Positions 56,851 through 64,000 of a DNA stretch of 64,000 bases are shown piece by piece (the stretch's first letter is position 1; every line of letters begins with the position of its first letter). The notes below the pieces were generated by a model. It made no database searches. It was not told the DNA's origin and was given only the letters and a program-made list of their open reading frames with translations. Source of the stretch: Thermobifida fusca NBRC 14071 = JCM 3263 (GTDB taxonomy: Bacteria; Actinomycetota; Actinomycetes; Streptosporangiales; Streptosporangiaceae); assembly GCF_001592045.1 (NCBI RefSeq), contig NZ_BCWB01000017.1:62001-126000 (forward strand), read 5' to 3'. The translations under genes and the position numbers were made by a program.

Positions 56851-57894
56851 CTAGTTCCCGGCCGGAGCGACCTGTTCTCCCAGGGAGGCCCGGTGCACGC
56901 CGGTGGAGCCGCGCACGACGAGCTCCGGTTCGAACATGTACTCGGTGCGTGCCGGGGCATGCCCGGAGATCTCGTCGCAGAGCGCGCGGACCGCGGCGAG
57001 TGCCATGGCCTGTATCGGCTGGCGGACCGTGGTCAGTGGCGGGTCGGTGAACGCGATGAGCGGGGAGTCGTCGTAGCCGACCACTGACAGGTCACCGGGG
57101 ACGGTGAGGTTCCGCTGGCGGGCCGCGCGGATCGCCCCCAACGCCATGAGGTCGGAGCCGCAGACGATGGCGGTGACCCCGCGGTCCAGCAGTCTGCTGG
57201 CCGCCGCGTGGCCGCCTTCCACCCCGAACAGGGAGAGTTCGACCAGGTCGTCGTGGAAGTCGAGGCCGTTCTCCAGCATCGCGGCCTTGAAGCCGTCCAG
57301 CTTGCGCTGGACGGGCACGTAGCGGTGGGGGCCGCTGGCGAACCCGATCCGGGTGTGGCCGAGAGCCGCGAGGTGGTTGACCGCGAGTCGGGCCGCTGCC
57401 CGGTCGTCCGGGGAGATAAAGGTCGCGGGCAGTCCTTCGACGTAGCCGTTGACCAGGACGATAGGCAGGCGGCGCTGGAGGAGCGCCCGGTAGCGGTCGT
57501 GGTTGGCGGTGGTGTCGGCGTGCAGGCCGGAAACGAAGATGATGCCGGAGACGTTACGTTCCAGCAGCATCTCCACGTACTCGTCCTCCACGATCCCGCC
57601 AGGGGTCTGGGTGCACAGCACCGGGGTGTAGCCGTGCTGGGCGAGCACCCGCTCTGCGGCCTGGGCGAACATCGGGAATATCGGATTCTCTAGCTCCGGG
57701 ACGACCATGCCGACCAGCCCGGCGGAGCGCTGCCGCAGCCGGGCTGGACGCTCGTATCCGAGCACGTCCAAGGCGGTCAGTACAGCTTCGCGCGTGGCTG
57801 GGCCGACCCCTGGCTTGTCGTTGAGTACCCGGGAAACTGTCGCCTCGCTTACGCCCGCGTGGCGGGCGATGTCGGCCAATCGTGGTGGACCCAT
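56851..57894 (-). CDS. LacI-family repressor of the maltodextrin genes (MalR-like)
   Basis: A 347-residue LacI regulator: HTH LADIARHAGVSEATVSRVLND, hinge LGYERPARLRQRS, then a periplasmic-binding-like effector domain (VGMVVPELENPIFP, IFVSGLHADT, VVGYDDSPLIAFTDPPLTTVRQP). Its divergent position next to an alpha-glucosidase and malEFG argues for a maltodextrin repressor like Streptomyces MalR. It does not look like CelR, which binds TGGGAGCGCTCCCA, since the sites here are different. ATG 57894. Confidence 0.88.
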   Translation of the reverse strand: MGPPRLADIARHAGVSEATVSRVLNDKPGVGPATREAVLTALDVLGYERPARLRQRSAGLVGMVVPELENPIFPMFAQAAERVLAQHGYTPVLCTQTPGGIVEDEYVEMLLERNVSGIIFVSGLHADTTANHDRYRALLQRRLPIVLVNGYVEGLPATFISPDDRAAARLAVNHLAALGHTRIGFASGPHRYVPVQRKLDGFKAAMLENGLDFHDDLVELSLFGVEGGHAAASRLLDRGVTAIVCGSDLMALGAIRAARQRNLTVPGDLSVVGYDDSPLIAFTDPPLTTVRQPIQAMALAAVRALCDEISGHAPARTEYMFEPELVVRGSTGVHRASLGEQVAPAGN

Positions 57895-57919
57895 GGCAGA
57901 ACTCTATCGAAAACCCCTC

Positions 57920-57955
57920 TTCCATGTACGCAAGAAGTAGGTAATCTTGCGCAAG
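57920..57955. promoter_or_regulatory. Divergent promoter/operator between lacI-type gene and alpha-glucosidase
   Basis: A perfect 10-bp palindrome CTTGCGCAAG lies at 57946-57955; the half-site CGCAAG also occurs at 57929. For the plus-strand gene, TTCCAT (57920) and TAATCT (57942) with 16-bp spacing form a plausible -35/-10, and the palindrome overlaps the -10. LacI-type operators with a central CG are of this shape. Confidence 0.6.
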
Positions 57956-57998
57956 TAATTGCAATCGTGGGTTCCACTCGTGCGATGGAGACGCATCC

Positions 57999-59633
57999 AT
58001 GCAGCAAGTTCCCGACAGCGTTCACTTGACCGCGCCCACCGCCCATACCCACTGGTGGCGCCACGCGGTCATCTACCAGATCTACGTCCGCAGCTTCGCG
58101 GACTCCAACGGCGACGGCGAAGGCGACCTCAACGGCATCCGGGAGCGCCTGCCCGCCCTGGTCTCGCTCGGCGTGGACGCGATCTGGCTGACCCCCTTCT
58201 ACGTCTCCCCCCTCGCCGACGGCGGCTACGACGTCGCCGACTACCGTGACGTCGACCCGCGGTTCGGAACGCTGGCCGACTTCGACGCCCTCCTGGCCAC
58301 CGCCCACGACCTGGGCCTCCGGGTCATCATCGACATCGTTCCCAACCACACCTCCTCCGCCCACCGCTGGTTCCGCGACGCGCTGGCCGCCGGACCGGGC
58401 AGCCCGGAGCGCGACCGGTACGTCTTCCGCCCGGGGCGCGGGGAGAACGGGGAGCTGCCGCCGAACAACTGGCAGTCGATCTTCGGCGGGCCCGCCTGGA
58501 CCCGGGTGACGGAGCCGGACGGGACGCCCGGCGAGTGGTACCTGCACCTGTTCGACGTAGAGCAGCCCGACCTGAACTGGGAGAACCCGGAGGTCCGGGC
58601 CGAATTCGCCGACATTCTGCGGTTCTGGCTGGACCGCGGGGTGGACGGCTTCCGCATCGACGTGGCCCACGGCATGATCAAGGACCCCGCGCTGCCCGAC
58701 ATCGCCGAAGGCCAGAAGGCGGACATGCTCGACGGCCACACGCGGCTGCCCTACTTCGACCAGGACGGGGTCCACGAGATCTACCGGGAGTGGCGCGCCA
58801 TCGTCGACAGCTACCCCGGGGAGCGCGCGCTGGTGGCCGAGGCGTGGGTGGAGAACGCGGAACGCGTGGCCCGCTACCTCCGCCCCGACGAGCTGCACCA
58901 GGCGTTCAACTTCGAGTACCTCACCGCAGACTGGGACGCTGCAACGCTGCGCGCCGTGGTGGACCGCTCCCTGGCCGCGAACAACGCGGTGGGGGCGCCG
59001 ACCACATGGGTGCTCTCCAACCACGACGTCACCCGGCACGTCACCCGGTTCGGCGGGGGCGCGCAAGGGCTGGCGCGGGCACGCGCCGCGCTCCTGCTGA
59101 TGCTGGCCCTGCCGGGATCGGTCTACCTCTACCAGGGTGAGGAGCTGGGACTTCCCGAGGTCACCGATCTGCCGGAGGAGGCCCTGCAGGACCCCACGTG
59201 GAAGCGCTCCGGATACACCGAGCGGGGCCGCGACGGATGCCGGGTGCCGCTGCCTTGGGAAGGCGACGAGCCCCCGTTCGGCTTCGGCTGCTCGGCGGAG
59301 CGCAGTTGGCTGCCGGTGCCCGCGGAGTGGCGGTCGCTGACCCGGGAGGTCCAGGAGCGCGACCCGGACTCGACCCTGTCGCTGTACAAGAAGGCGCTGC
59401 GGCTCCGCCGCGAACTGCTGCTCCCCGCAGAGGACGCGCTGCACTGGGCGGACGCCCCGCAGAACGTGCTGGCTTTCCGCCGGGAACCGGGTTTCACCTG
59501 CGCGGTGAACTTCGGCGCTGACCCGGTCACGCTGCCGTTCGAGGGCGAAGTGGTGCTGTCCAGCGGTCCGGTGGAGCAGGACGGCACGCACCTCGTGCTG
59601 CCTGGGGACACCGCGGTGTGGCTGCGGCAGTAG
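57999..59633 (+). CDS. GH13 alpha-glucosidase / oligo-1,6-glucosidase-like
   Basis: A 544-residue cytosolic GH13 enzyme (no signal peptide). Conserved regions: DIVPNH (I), GFRIDVAHG with nucleophile Asp221 (II), EAWV with acid Glu281 (III), and SNHDVTR with Asp343 (IV). It should release glucose from maltose/malto-oligosaccharides taken up by MalEFG. T. fusca AglA (Tfu_0833) fits from memory. ATG 57999 follows GGAGAC. Repressed presumably by the divergent LacI protein. Confidence 0.93.
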   Translation: MQQVPDSVHLTAPTAHTHWWRHAVIYQIYVRSFADSNGDGEGDLNGIRERLPALVSLGVDAIWLTPFYVSPLADGGYDVADYRDVDPRFGTLADFDALLATAHDLGLRVIIDIVPNHTSSAHRWFRDALAAGPGSPERDRYVFRPGRGENGELPPNNWQSIFGGPAWTRVTEPDGTPGEWYLHLFDVEQPDLNWENPEVRAEFADILRFWLDRGVDGFRIDVAHGMIKDPALPDIAEGQKADMLDGHTRLPYFDQDGVHEIYREWRAIVDSYPGERALVAEAWVENAERVARYLRPDELHQAFNFEYLTADWDAATLRAVVDRSLAANNAVGAPTTWVLSNHDVTRHVTRFGGGAQGLARARAALLLMLALPGSVYLYQGEELGLPEVTDLPEEALQDPTWKRSGYTERGRDGCRVPLPWEGDEPPFGFGCSAERSWLPVPAEWRSLTREVQERDPDSTLSLYKKALRLRRELLLPAEDALHWADAPQNVLAFRREPGFTCAVNFGADPVTLPFEGEVVLSSGPVEQDGTHLVLPGDTAVWLRQ

Positions 59634-59668
59634 CGGGGTGAGTCGGCGCGTGGCGCGCTGACACCGAC

Positions 59669-59707
59669 AGAGGGGTCCGGACTTTTCGGGGGCGTTCGGA
59701 CCCCTCT
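59669..59707 (+). terminator. Terminator of the alpha-glucosidase gene
   Basis: Perfect 11-bp stem AGAGGGGTCCG / CGGACCCCTCT (59669-59679 / 59697-59707). Thus malEFG is transcribed from its own promoter. Confidence 0.85.
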
Positions 59708-59764
59708 ATGTCAACCGGAGATTTCACTTGGATTACTCATTTCGTTGCAAGAAAGAGAAAACTC

Positions 59765-59793
59765 TTCCAACTTTTGCAAAAAGTTGCTAACGT
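59765..59793 (+). promoter_or_regulatory. malE promoter with an operator in the spacer
   Basis: TTCCAA (59765-59770), a 17-bp spacer and TAACGT (59788-59793) form a -35/-10 pair. A perfect inverted repeat CAACTTTT-GCA-AAAAGTTG (59768-59786) fills the spacer, and TTGCAAG lies 20 bp upstream. A repressor bound here would exclude RNA polymerase; the local LacI-type regulator is the obvious candidate. Confidence 0.7.
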
Positions 59794-59862
59794 CCACGCC
59801 ACCGCACCCGGAAGCCGCGCCGTGCAGGGGGACGCTGCCGCGGCCTACTCGAAGGAGAATCC

Positions 59863-61113
59863 ATGAAGTTCCGTAGCTTCAGCGTGTTGTCGGGCATAGC
59901 AGTCCTGACACTGCTTGCCACCGCGTGTGGCGGCGGAGGCGACGACAGCGCGTCCTCCGAGCAGTCCACCGACGGTGCCATGGTCATCTGGGCTGACCCC
60001 AACCGCACCGATGTGCTGATCCCCTACGCGGAACGATTCGGTGAGGCCCACGGCATCACCGTGAAAGTCGAATCCATCCCGAACGAAGACCTCCAAGACA
60101 ACTTCGTCACCGCACACCAGGCAGGATCCCCGCCCGACCTGGTCGTGGGCGCCCACGACTGGACCGGCAACCTCGTCCGCAACGGCGCCATCGACCCCGT
60201 CCAGCTCCCCCAGGAGGTTGCCGACGGATTCGAACAAGTCGCCCTCGACGCGGTGACGTTCGAAGGCCAGCTCTACGGCGTGCCCTACGCCATGGAGAAC
60301 CTGGTGCTCTTCCGCAACACCGACCTTGTCCCCGAAGCCCCCGACACCATTGAAGAGCTCATCAAGGAAGGCAAGAAGCTCAAAGAGAGCGGCAAGGTCG
60401 AAGAGATCATGAGCCTCCAGGTGGGCTCGGAAGGCGACGCCTACCACATCTACCCGCTGTACACCTCCGCGGGCGGCTACCTGTTCGGCAAGGACGACGA
60501 AGGCAACCTCGACCCCTCCGACATGGGTGTGGGCTCGGAATCCTCCATCAAGGCGTTCGAGAAGATCGCGGAACTCGGCGAGAAGGGCGAAGGCGCGCTC
60601 AAGCGCTCCATCGACAGCCAGAACGCCGGCCCCCTGTTCAACGAAGCGAAGACCGCCTTCCTCATCTCCGGCCCGTGGGCGATCGCAGACATGAAGGAAG
60701 CGGGCATCCCCTACGAGATCAGCCCGGTTCCCGGCTTCGCGAACGGAGACGAAGCGCGCCCGTTCATCGGCGTCCAAGCGTTCTTCGTGGCTTCCGGCGG
60801 CGCCAACAAGGTCTTCGCCCAGGAGTTCGCCACCAACTTCGTGACCGAGACCGAACTGGCCGTCGCCCTGTACGAGGCCGACCCCCGTCCCCCGGCGCTG
60901 ACCGCCGCCCTGGAAAAGGTCTCCGCCGACGACCCCGACCTGCTCAAGATCGTCGAGGCCGGCGCCAACGGCGACCCGCTGCCCGCCATCCCCGAAATGG
61001 CCGCGATCTGGGGCCCGTTCGGGCAGGCCGAGGCCGCGGTGATCGCCGGTGAGGACGTCGCCGAGGCCGTCAAGGCCGCGGGTGAGGCCATCTCCGAGCA
61101 GATCGGCGGTTGA
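59863..61113 (+). CDS. malE: Maltose/maltodextrin-binding lipoprotein
   Basis: A 416-residue ABC solute-binding lipoprotein. Signal peptide with lipobox LLATAC (Cys22), then MVIWADPNRTDVLIPYAERF and a MalE-type fold (PPDLVVGAHDW, GVPYAMENLVLFRNTDL, AFLISGPWAIADMKEAG). Family resemblance and the downstream malFG permeases with a GH13 enzyme indicate maltodextrins. ATG 59863 follows GAAGGAGA. Six bases separate it from malF. Confidence 0.93.
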   Translation: MKFRSFSVLSGIAVLTLLATACGGGGDDSASSEQSTDGAMVIWADPNRTDVLIPYAERFGEAHGITVKVESIPNEDLQDNFVTAHQAGSPPDLVVGAHDWTGNLVRNGAIDPVQLPQEVADGFEQVALDAVTFEGQLYGVPYAMENLVLFRNTDLVPEAPDTIEELIKEGKKLKESGKVEEIMSLQVGSEGDAYHIYPLYTSAGGYLFGKDDEGNLDPSDMGVGSESSIKAFEKIAELGEKGEGALKRSIDSQNAGPLFNEAKTAFLISGPWAIADMKEAGIPYEISPVPGFANGDEARPFIGVQAFFVASGGANKVFAQEFATNFVTETELAVALYEADPRPPALTAALEKVSADDPDLLKIVEAGANGDPLPAIPEMAAIWGPFGQAEAAVIAGEDVAEAVKAAGEAISEQIGG

Positions 61114-61119
61114 TCCACG

Positions 61120-62730
61120 GTGGCTCGCAACACCGTCACGGGCGCCCGCTCGGGGGCGCCCGCCCCCACATCCCACGTCCGCGGTGAGCCCACGACCTCA
61201 CTGCTCGGACTGGTCGTCAAAATCGGTGCGCTGGGGCTGGCCGCTGCCCTAGCAGTCTGGGCCGCGTTCCCGCTCATCGAAGCGGCCAACTGGGTCGGGG
61301 TCGGCATCGTCGCCGCAGTCACCGCCCTGATCTTCTACGTCTACCTGTCCCCCCGCCACGTCCCGCTGAAATACCTGCTGCCCGGGACGCTGCTGCTCAT
61401 CGCCTTCCAGATCCTGCCGGTGCTGTACACCGTCAGCACCTCGGTCACCAACTTCGGCGACGGGCACCGCGGGGACAAGGAGCAGGCCATCGCCGCGATC
61501 GAGGCCTACTCCGTGGTGCGCACCCCCGACTCCCCCCAGTACACCCTCACCGTCGCCGCCGACGGCGCCCCGGACACCGGCGACCTCGTCTTCCTGCTCA
61601 CCGCGGCCGACGGCACCGTCTACGCCGGCGACGCCGACGGCCTCACCCCCCTCGACCCCGACGACCTCACCCGAGAGGCTTCCGGGAAGATCGTCGACGC
61701 CGAGGGGTACACCGTGCTCACCACCGCCCAGATCAACGAGCGCAGCGACGAGATCGCCGACTTCGCGGTGCCCACCGGCGACGGGACCGGGATCCGCTCC
61801 AGCGGCCTGTCCATGGCCTACGAAGGCCAAGCCACCCGGACCTACCAGGAGGACTGCGACTGCATCGTGGACTCCGTCACCGGGGTGACGTACACCGCCG
61901 ACAACGTCAACGGCTCCTTCGTCTCCGACGACGGGCAGCGGCTCCTCCAAGGCTGGCGGGTCAACGTCGGCTTCGACAACTTCCTCCGGTTCGTGACCGA
62001 CCCGGCCACCGGCGCGTCCTTCCTGTCCATCCTCGCCTGGAACATCGGATTCGCTGCCGGCACCACCCTGCTGGTCTTCGTGGTCGGCCTGGGCCTGGCG
62101 CTGCTCATGCACACCCGCACCCCGCTGCGCGGCCGCACCCTGTACCGGATCCTCTTGGTCCTACCGTACGCCATGCCGTCCTTCGCGATGCTGCTGCTGT
62201 GGCGGGACATGTTCAACACCGACTTCGGGCTGATCAACCGGGTGCTGGGACTGGACGTGAACTGGTTGGGCAACGCGTGGACCGCGCGCGGCTCGATCCT
62301 GCTGGTCAACACCTGGCTCGGCTTCCCCTACATGTTCCTCGTCGCCACGGGAGCCCTCCAGTCCATCCCCCGGGAACTGGAACAAGCAGCCCGAATCGAC
62401 GGCGCGGGCGCCTGGCAGGCGTTCCGCCACGTCACCCTGCCGCTGCTGATGATCGCGATGACCCCCATCCTGGTCTCGACCTTCGCGTTCAACTTCAACA
62501 ACTTCAACGCGATCTGGCTGACCACGGCAGGCGGCCCGTTCAGCCCGGACAACCCGCTGGCCGGAGCCACCGACCTGCTGATCACCTACACCTTCCGGTT
62601 GGCGTTCGGCGGCCAAGGCGCCCAGTACGGGTTCGCCTCAGCGGTCTCCGTGCTGATCTTCCTGATCGTGGCCCTGCTGTCGCTGATCAGCCTCAGACAG
62701 AGCCGTTCCCTGGAGGAGGTGAACCGGTGA
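61120..62730 (+). CDS. malF: Maltodextrin ABC permease MalF
   Basis: A 536-residue permease. It has three N-terminal helices, a soluble extracytoplasmic segment of about 170 residues (roughly 110-280; DCDCIVD contains two Cys) as in MalF, then the permease core with EAA loop LEQAARIDGAGAWQAFRHVTLP. GTG 61120 starts 6 bp after malE. The stop overlaps malG by 4 bp. No MalK-type ATPase follows, so an unlinked (MsiK-like) ATPase probably serves it. Confidence 0.93.
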   Translation: MARNTVTGARSGAPAPTSHVRGEPTTSLLGLVVKIGALGLAAALAVWAAFPLIEAANWVGVGIVAAVTALIFYVYLSPRHVPLKYLLPGTLLLIAFQILPVLYTVSTSVTNFGDGHRGDKEQAIAAIEAYSVVRTPDSPQYTLTVAADGAPDTGDLVFLLTAADGTVYAGDADGLTPLDPDDLTREASGKIVDAEGYTVLTTAQINERSDEIADFAVPTGDGTGIRSSGLSMAYEGQATRTYQEDCDCIVDSVTGVTYTADNVNGSFVSDDGQRLLQGWRVNVGFDNFLRFVTDPATGASFLSILAWNIGFAAGTTLLVFVVGLGLALLMHTRTPLRGRTLYRILLVLPYAMPSFAMLLLWRDMFNTDFGLINRVLGLDVNWLGNAWTARGSILLVNTWLGFPYMFLVATGALQSIPRELEQAARIDGAGAWQAFRHVTLPLLMIAMTPILVSTFAFNFNNFNAIWLTTAGGPFSPDNPLAGATDLLITYTFRLAFGGQGAQYGFASAVSVLIFLIVALLSLISLRQSRSLEEVNR

Positions 62731-63602
62731 CCGCCCCCGTCTACCGCGACCGCCCCTTCCTCCGCTGGCTGCGCGACAACTCCTGGCGGCACCTGCTGCT
62801 GTGGTGTGCGGTGGCCTTCGCCCTGTTCCCGATCCTGTTCGTCATCTCGGCCGCGCTCAACCCGCTGGGCACGCTCAGCTCCAGCCACCTGGTGCCGACC
62901 GGGGCCAGCCTGGACAACGCCCGGGAACTGTTCGCCACCACCCCGTTCGGTGCGTGGTACGTCAACTCGATCGTGCTGGCGGTGTGCAACGCCGCAGTGA
63001 CCGTGTTCCTGTCCGCGCTAGCCGCCTACGCTTTCAGCCGGTTCCGGTTCACTGGGCGCCGCATCGGCCTGCTCGGCATCCTGCTGATCCAGATGTTCCC
63101 GCAGTTCCTGGCGATCGTGGCGATCTACCTGATGTTCGCCACGGTCACCGACTACTGGCCCCCGATCGGCTTCGACACCCGCTGGGGCCTGCTGTTGGTC
63201 TACCTGGGCGGGGCGCTGAGCGTGAACACCTGGCTGATGAAAGGGTTCTTCGACACCATCCCCATGGAGCTCGACGAATCCGCCAAAGTCGACGGCGCCA
63301 CCCACGCCCAGGCGTTCTTCCGCATCATGCTGCCTCTGGTCACCCCGGTGCTGGCGATCGTCGGCCTGCTGGTGTTCATCAACACCATCAACGAGTTCCT
63401 GCTCGCCACCGTGTTCCTGCGCGACCCGGAGGCTAAGACGGTGGCGCTCGGCCTGTACTCGCTGGTCGCCGACGAACGCAACGCGAACTTCGGCCTGTTC
63501 GCGGTGGGCACGCTGCTGATCGCCCTGCCGACCATGGCGGTCTTCTGGTTCCTGCAGCGCTACATCGTCGAAGGGCTGACCTCGGGGGCGGTCAAAGGCT
63601 GA
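62727..63602 (+). CDS. malG: Maltodextrin ABC permease MalG
   Basis: A 291-residue permease with six helices and the EAA loop MELDESAKVDGATHAQAFFRIMLP, C-terminal FWFLQRYIVEGLTSGAVKG. GTG 62727 overlaps the malF stop (GTGA) and has a strong GGAGGAGG ribosome site. Last gene of the malEFG operon; a terminator follows 9 bp after the stop. Confidence 0.95.
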   Translation: MTAPVYRDRPFLRWLRDNSWRHLLLWCAVAFALFPILFVISAALNPLGTLSSSHLVPTGASLDNARELFATTPFGAWYVNSIVLAVCNAAVTVFLSALAAYAFSRFRFTGRRIGLLGILLIQMFPQFLAIVAIYLMFATVTDYWPPIGFDTRWGLLLVYLGGALSVNTWLMKGFFDTIPMELDESAKVDGATHAQAFFRIMLPLVTPVLAIVGLLVFINTINEFLLATVFLRDPEAKTVALGLYSLVADERNANFGLFAVGTLLIALPTMAVFWFLQRYIVEGLTSGAVKG

Positions 63603-63610
63603 AAGCCATC

Positions 63611-63649
63611 GGGCCGGTGCGGCGGCCCCTCCCCAGACCGCACCGGCCC
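63611..63649 (+). terminator. Terminator of malEFG
   Basis: Perfect 12-bp stem GGGCCGGTGCGG / CCGCACCGGCCC with a 15-nt loop, 9 bp after the malG stop. Confidence 0.85.
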
Positions 63650-63657
63650 CTTCCCAC

Positions 63658-63687
63658 GCGCTTCCCGGCGTGCGGGCCGGGAAGCGC
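63658..63687 (-). terminator. Terminator of lepA
   Basis: Perfect 12-bp stem GCGCTTCCCGGC / GCCGGGAAGCGC with a 6-nt loop, immediately after the lepA stop (63689) on the minus strand. Confidence 0.8.
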
Positions 63688-63688
63688 T

Positions 63689-64000
<312 letters not shown>

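Overview
The window is high-GC actinobacterial chromosome: GTG starts are common, GTGA/ATGA overlaps couple genes, and the gene order is typical of actinomycetes. Two tandem secreted polyester-hydrolysing cutinases, a GH18 chitinase and a MalEFG/alpha-glucosidase locus point to a thermophilic plant-polymer degrader. The first mature cutinase reads like the Thermobifida fusca TfCut2 sequence as I remember it. The gene order also fits my memory of T. fusca YX around Tfu_0829 to Tfu_0885, in reverse orientation. Both are recollections, not searches.

Layout. 1-3.1 kb: end of an unknown gene, a zinc alcohol dehydrogenase and a multi-pass membrane protein. 3.1-6.1 kb: the two cutinases, each with its own long upstream region and terminator. 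6.2-9.4 kb: ctaD, a divergent OhrR-type peroxide sensor, a small membrane protein and a CAU tRNA. 9.8-13.5 kb: a Ski2-like helicase convergent with a two-gene RibD-like deaminase/reductase pair. 13.5-18.7 kb: a thiolase and an enol-lactonase-like hydrolase (possible beta-ketoadipate genes), then an arsR-sulP sulfate-permease operon. 19.3-22.3 kb: tRNA-Asn, three small genes and the chitinase. 22.4-31 kb: a principal-like sigma factor, dnaG, dgt, a DUF218 protein and ppdK. 31-40 kb: a hemolysin III-like protein, glyS, a Zur-controlled znuC-znuB-zur operon without znuA, and recO-uppS followed by two SGNH hydrolases. 40-43 kb: a CAP-domain protein and leuA with a leucine attenuator. 43.4-49 kb: an IclR regulator and the phoH-ybeY-corC-(degenerate deaminase)-era row behind a HIT gene. 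49-53.6 kb: an ECF sigma/membrane-partner pair and hrcA-dnaJ-rsmE under a CIRCE-like element. 54-64 kb: two DUF4870 proteins, hemW, a LacI regulator divergent from a GH13 alpha-glucosidase, malE-malF-malG, and the 3' end of lepA.

How the genes work together. Cutinases and chitinase act outside the cell. MalEFG imports maltodextrin-type sugars for the cytosolic alpha-glucosidase, probably repressed by the adjacent LacI protein. No MalK-type ATPase and no ZnuA is encoded here, so both transporters must borrow a subunit from elsewhere. Most of the rest is housekeeping. I saw no CRISPR array, insertion sequence, prophage or defence island. The least conventional observations are regulatory (leucine attenuator, Zur box, CIRCE, operator inside the malE promoter) and evolutionary (mosaic identity between the cutinases, a catalytically dead deaminase kept in the era operon).
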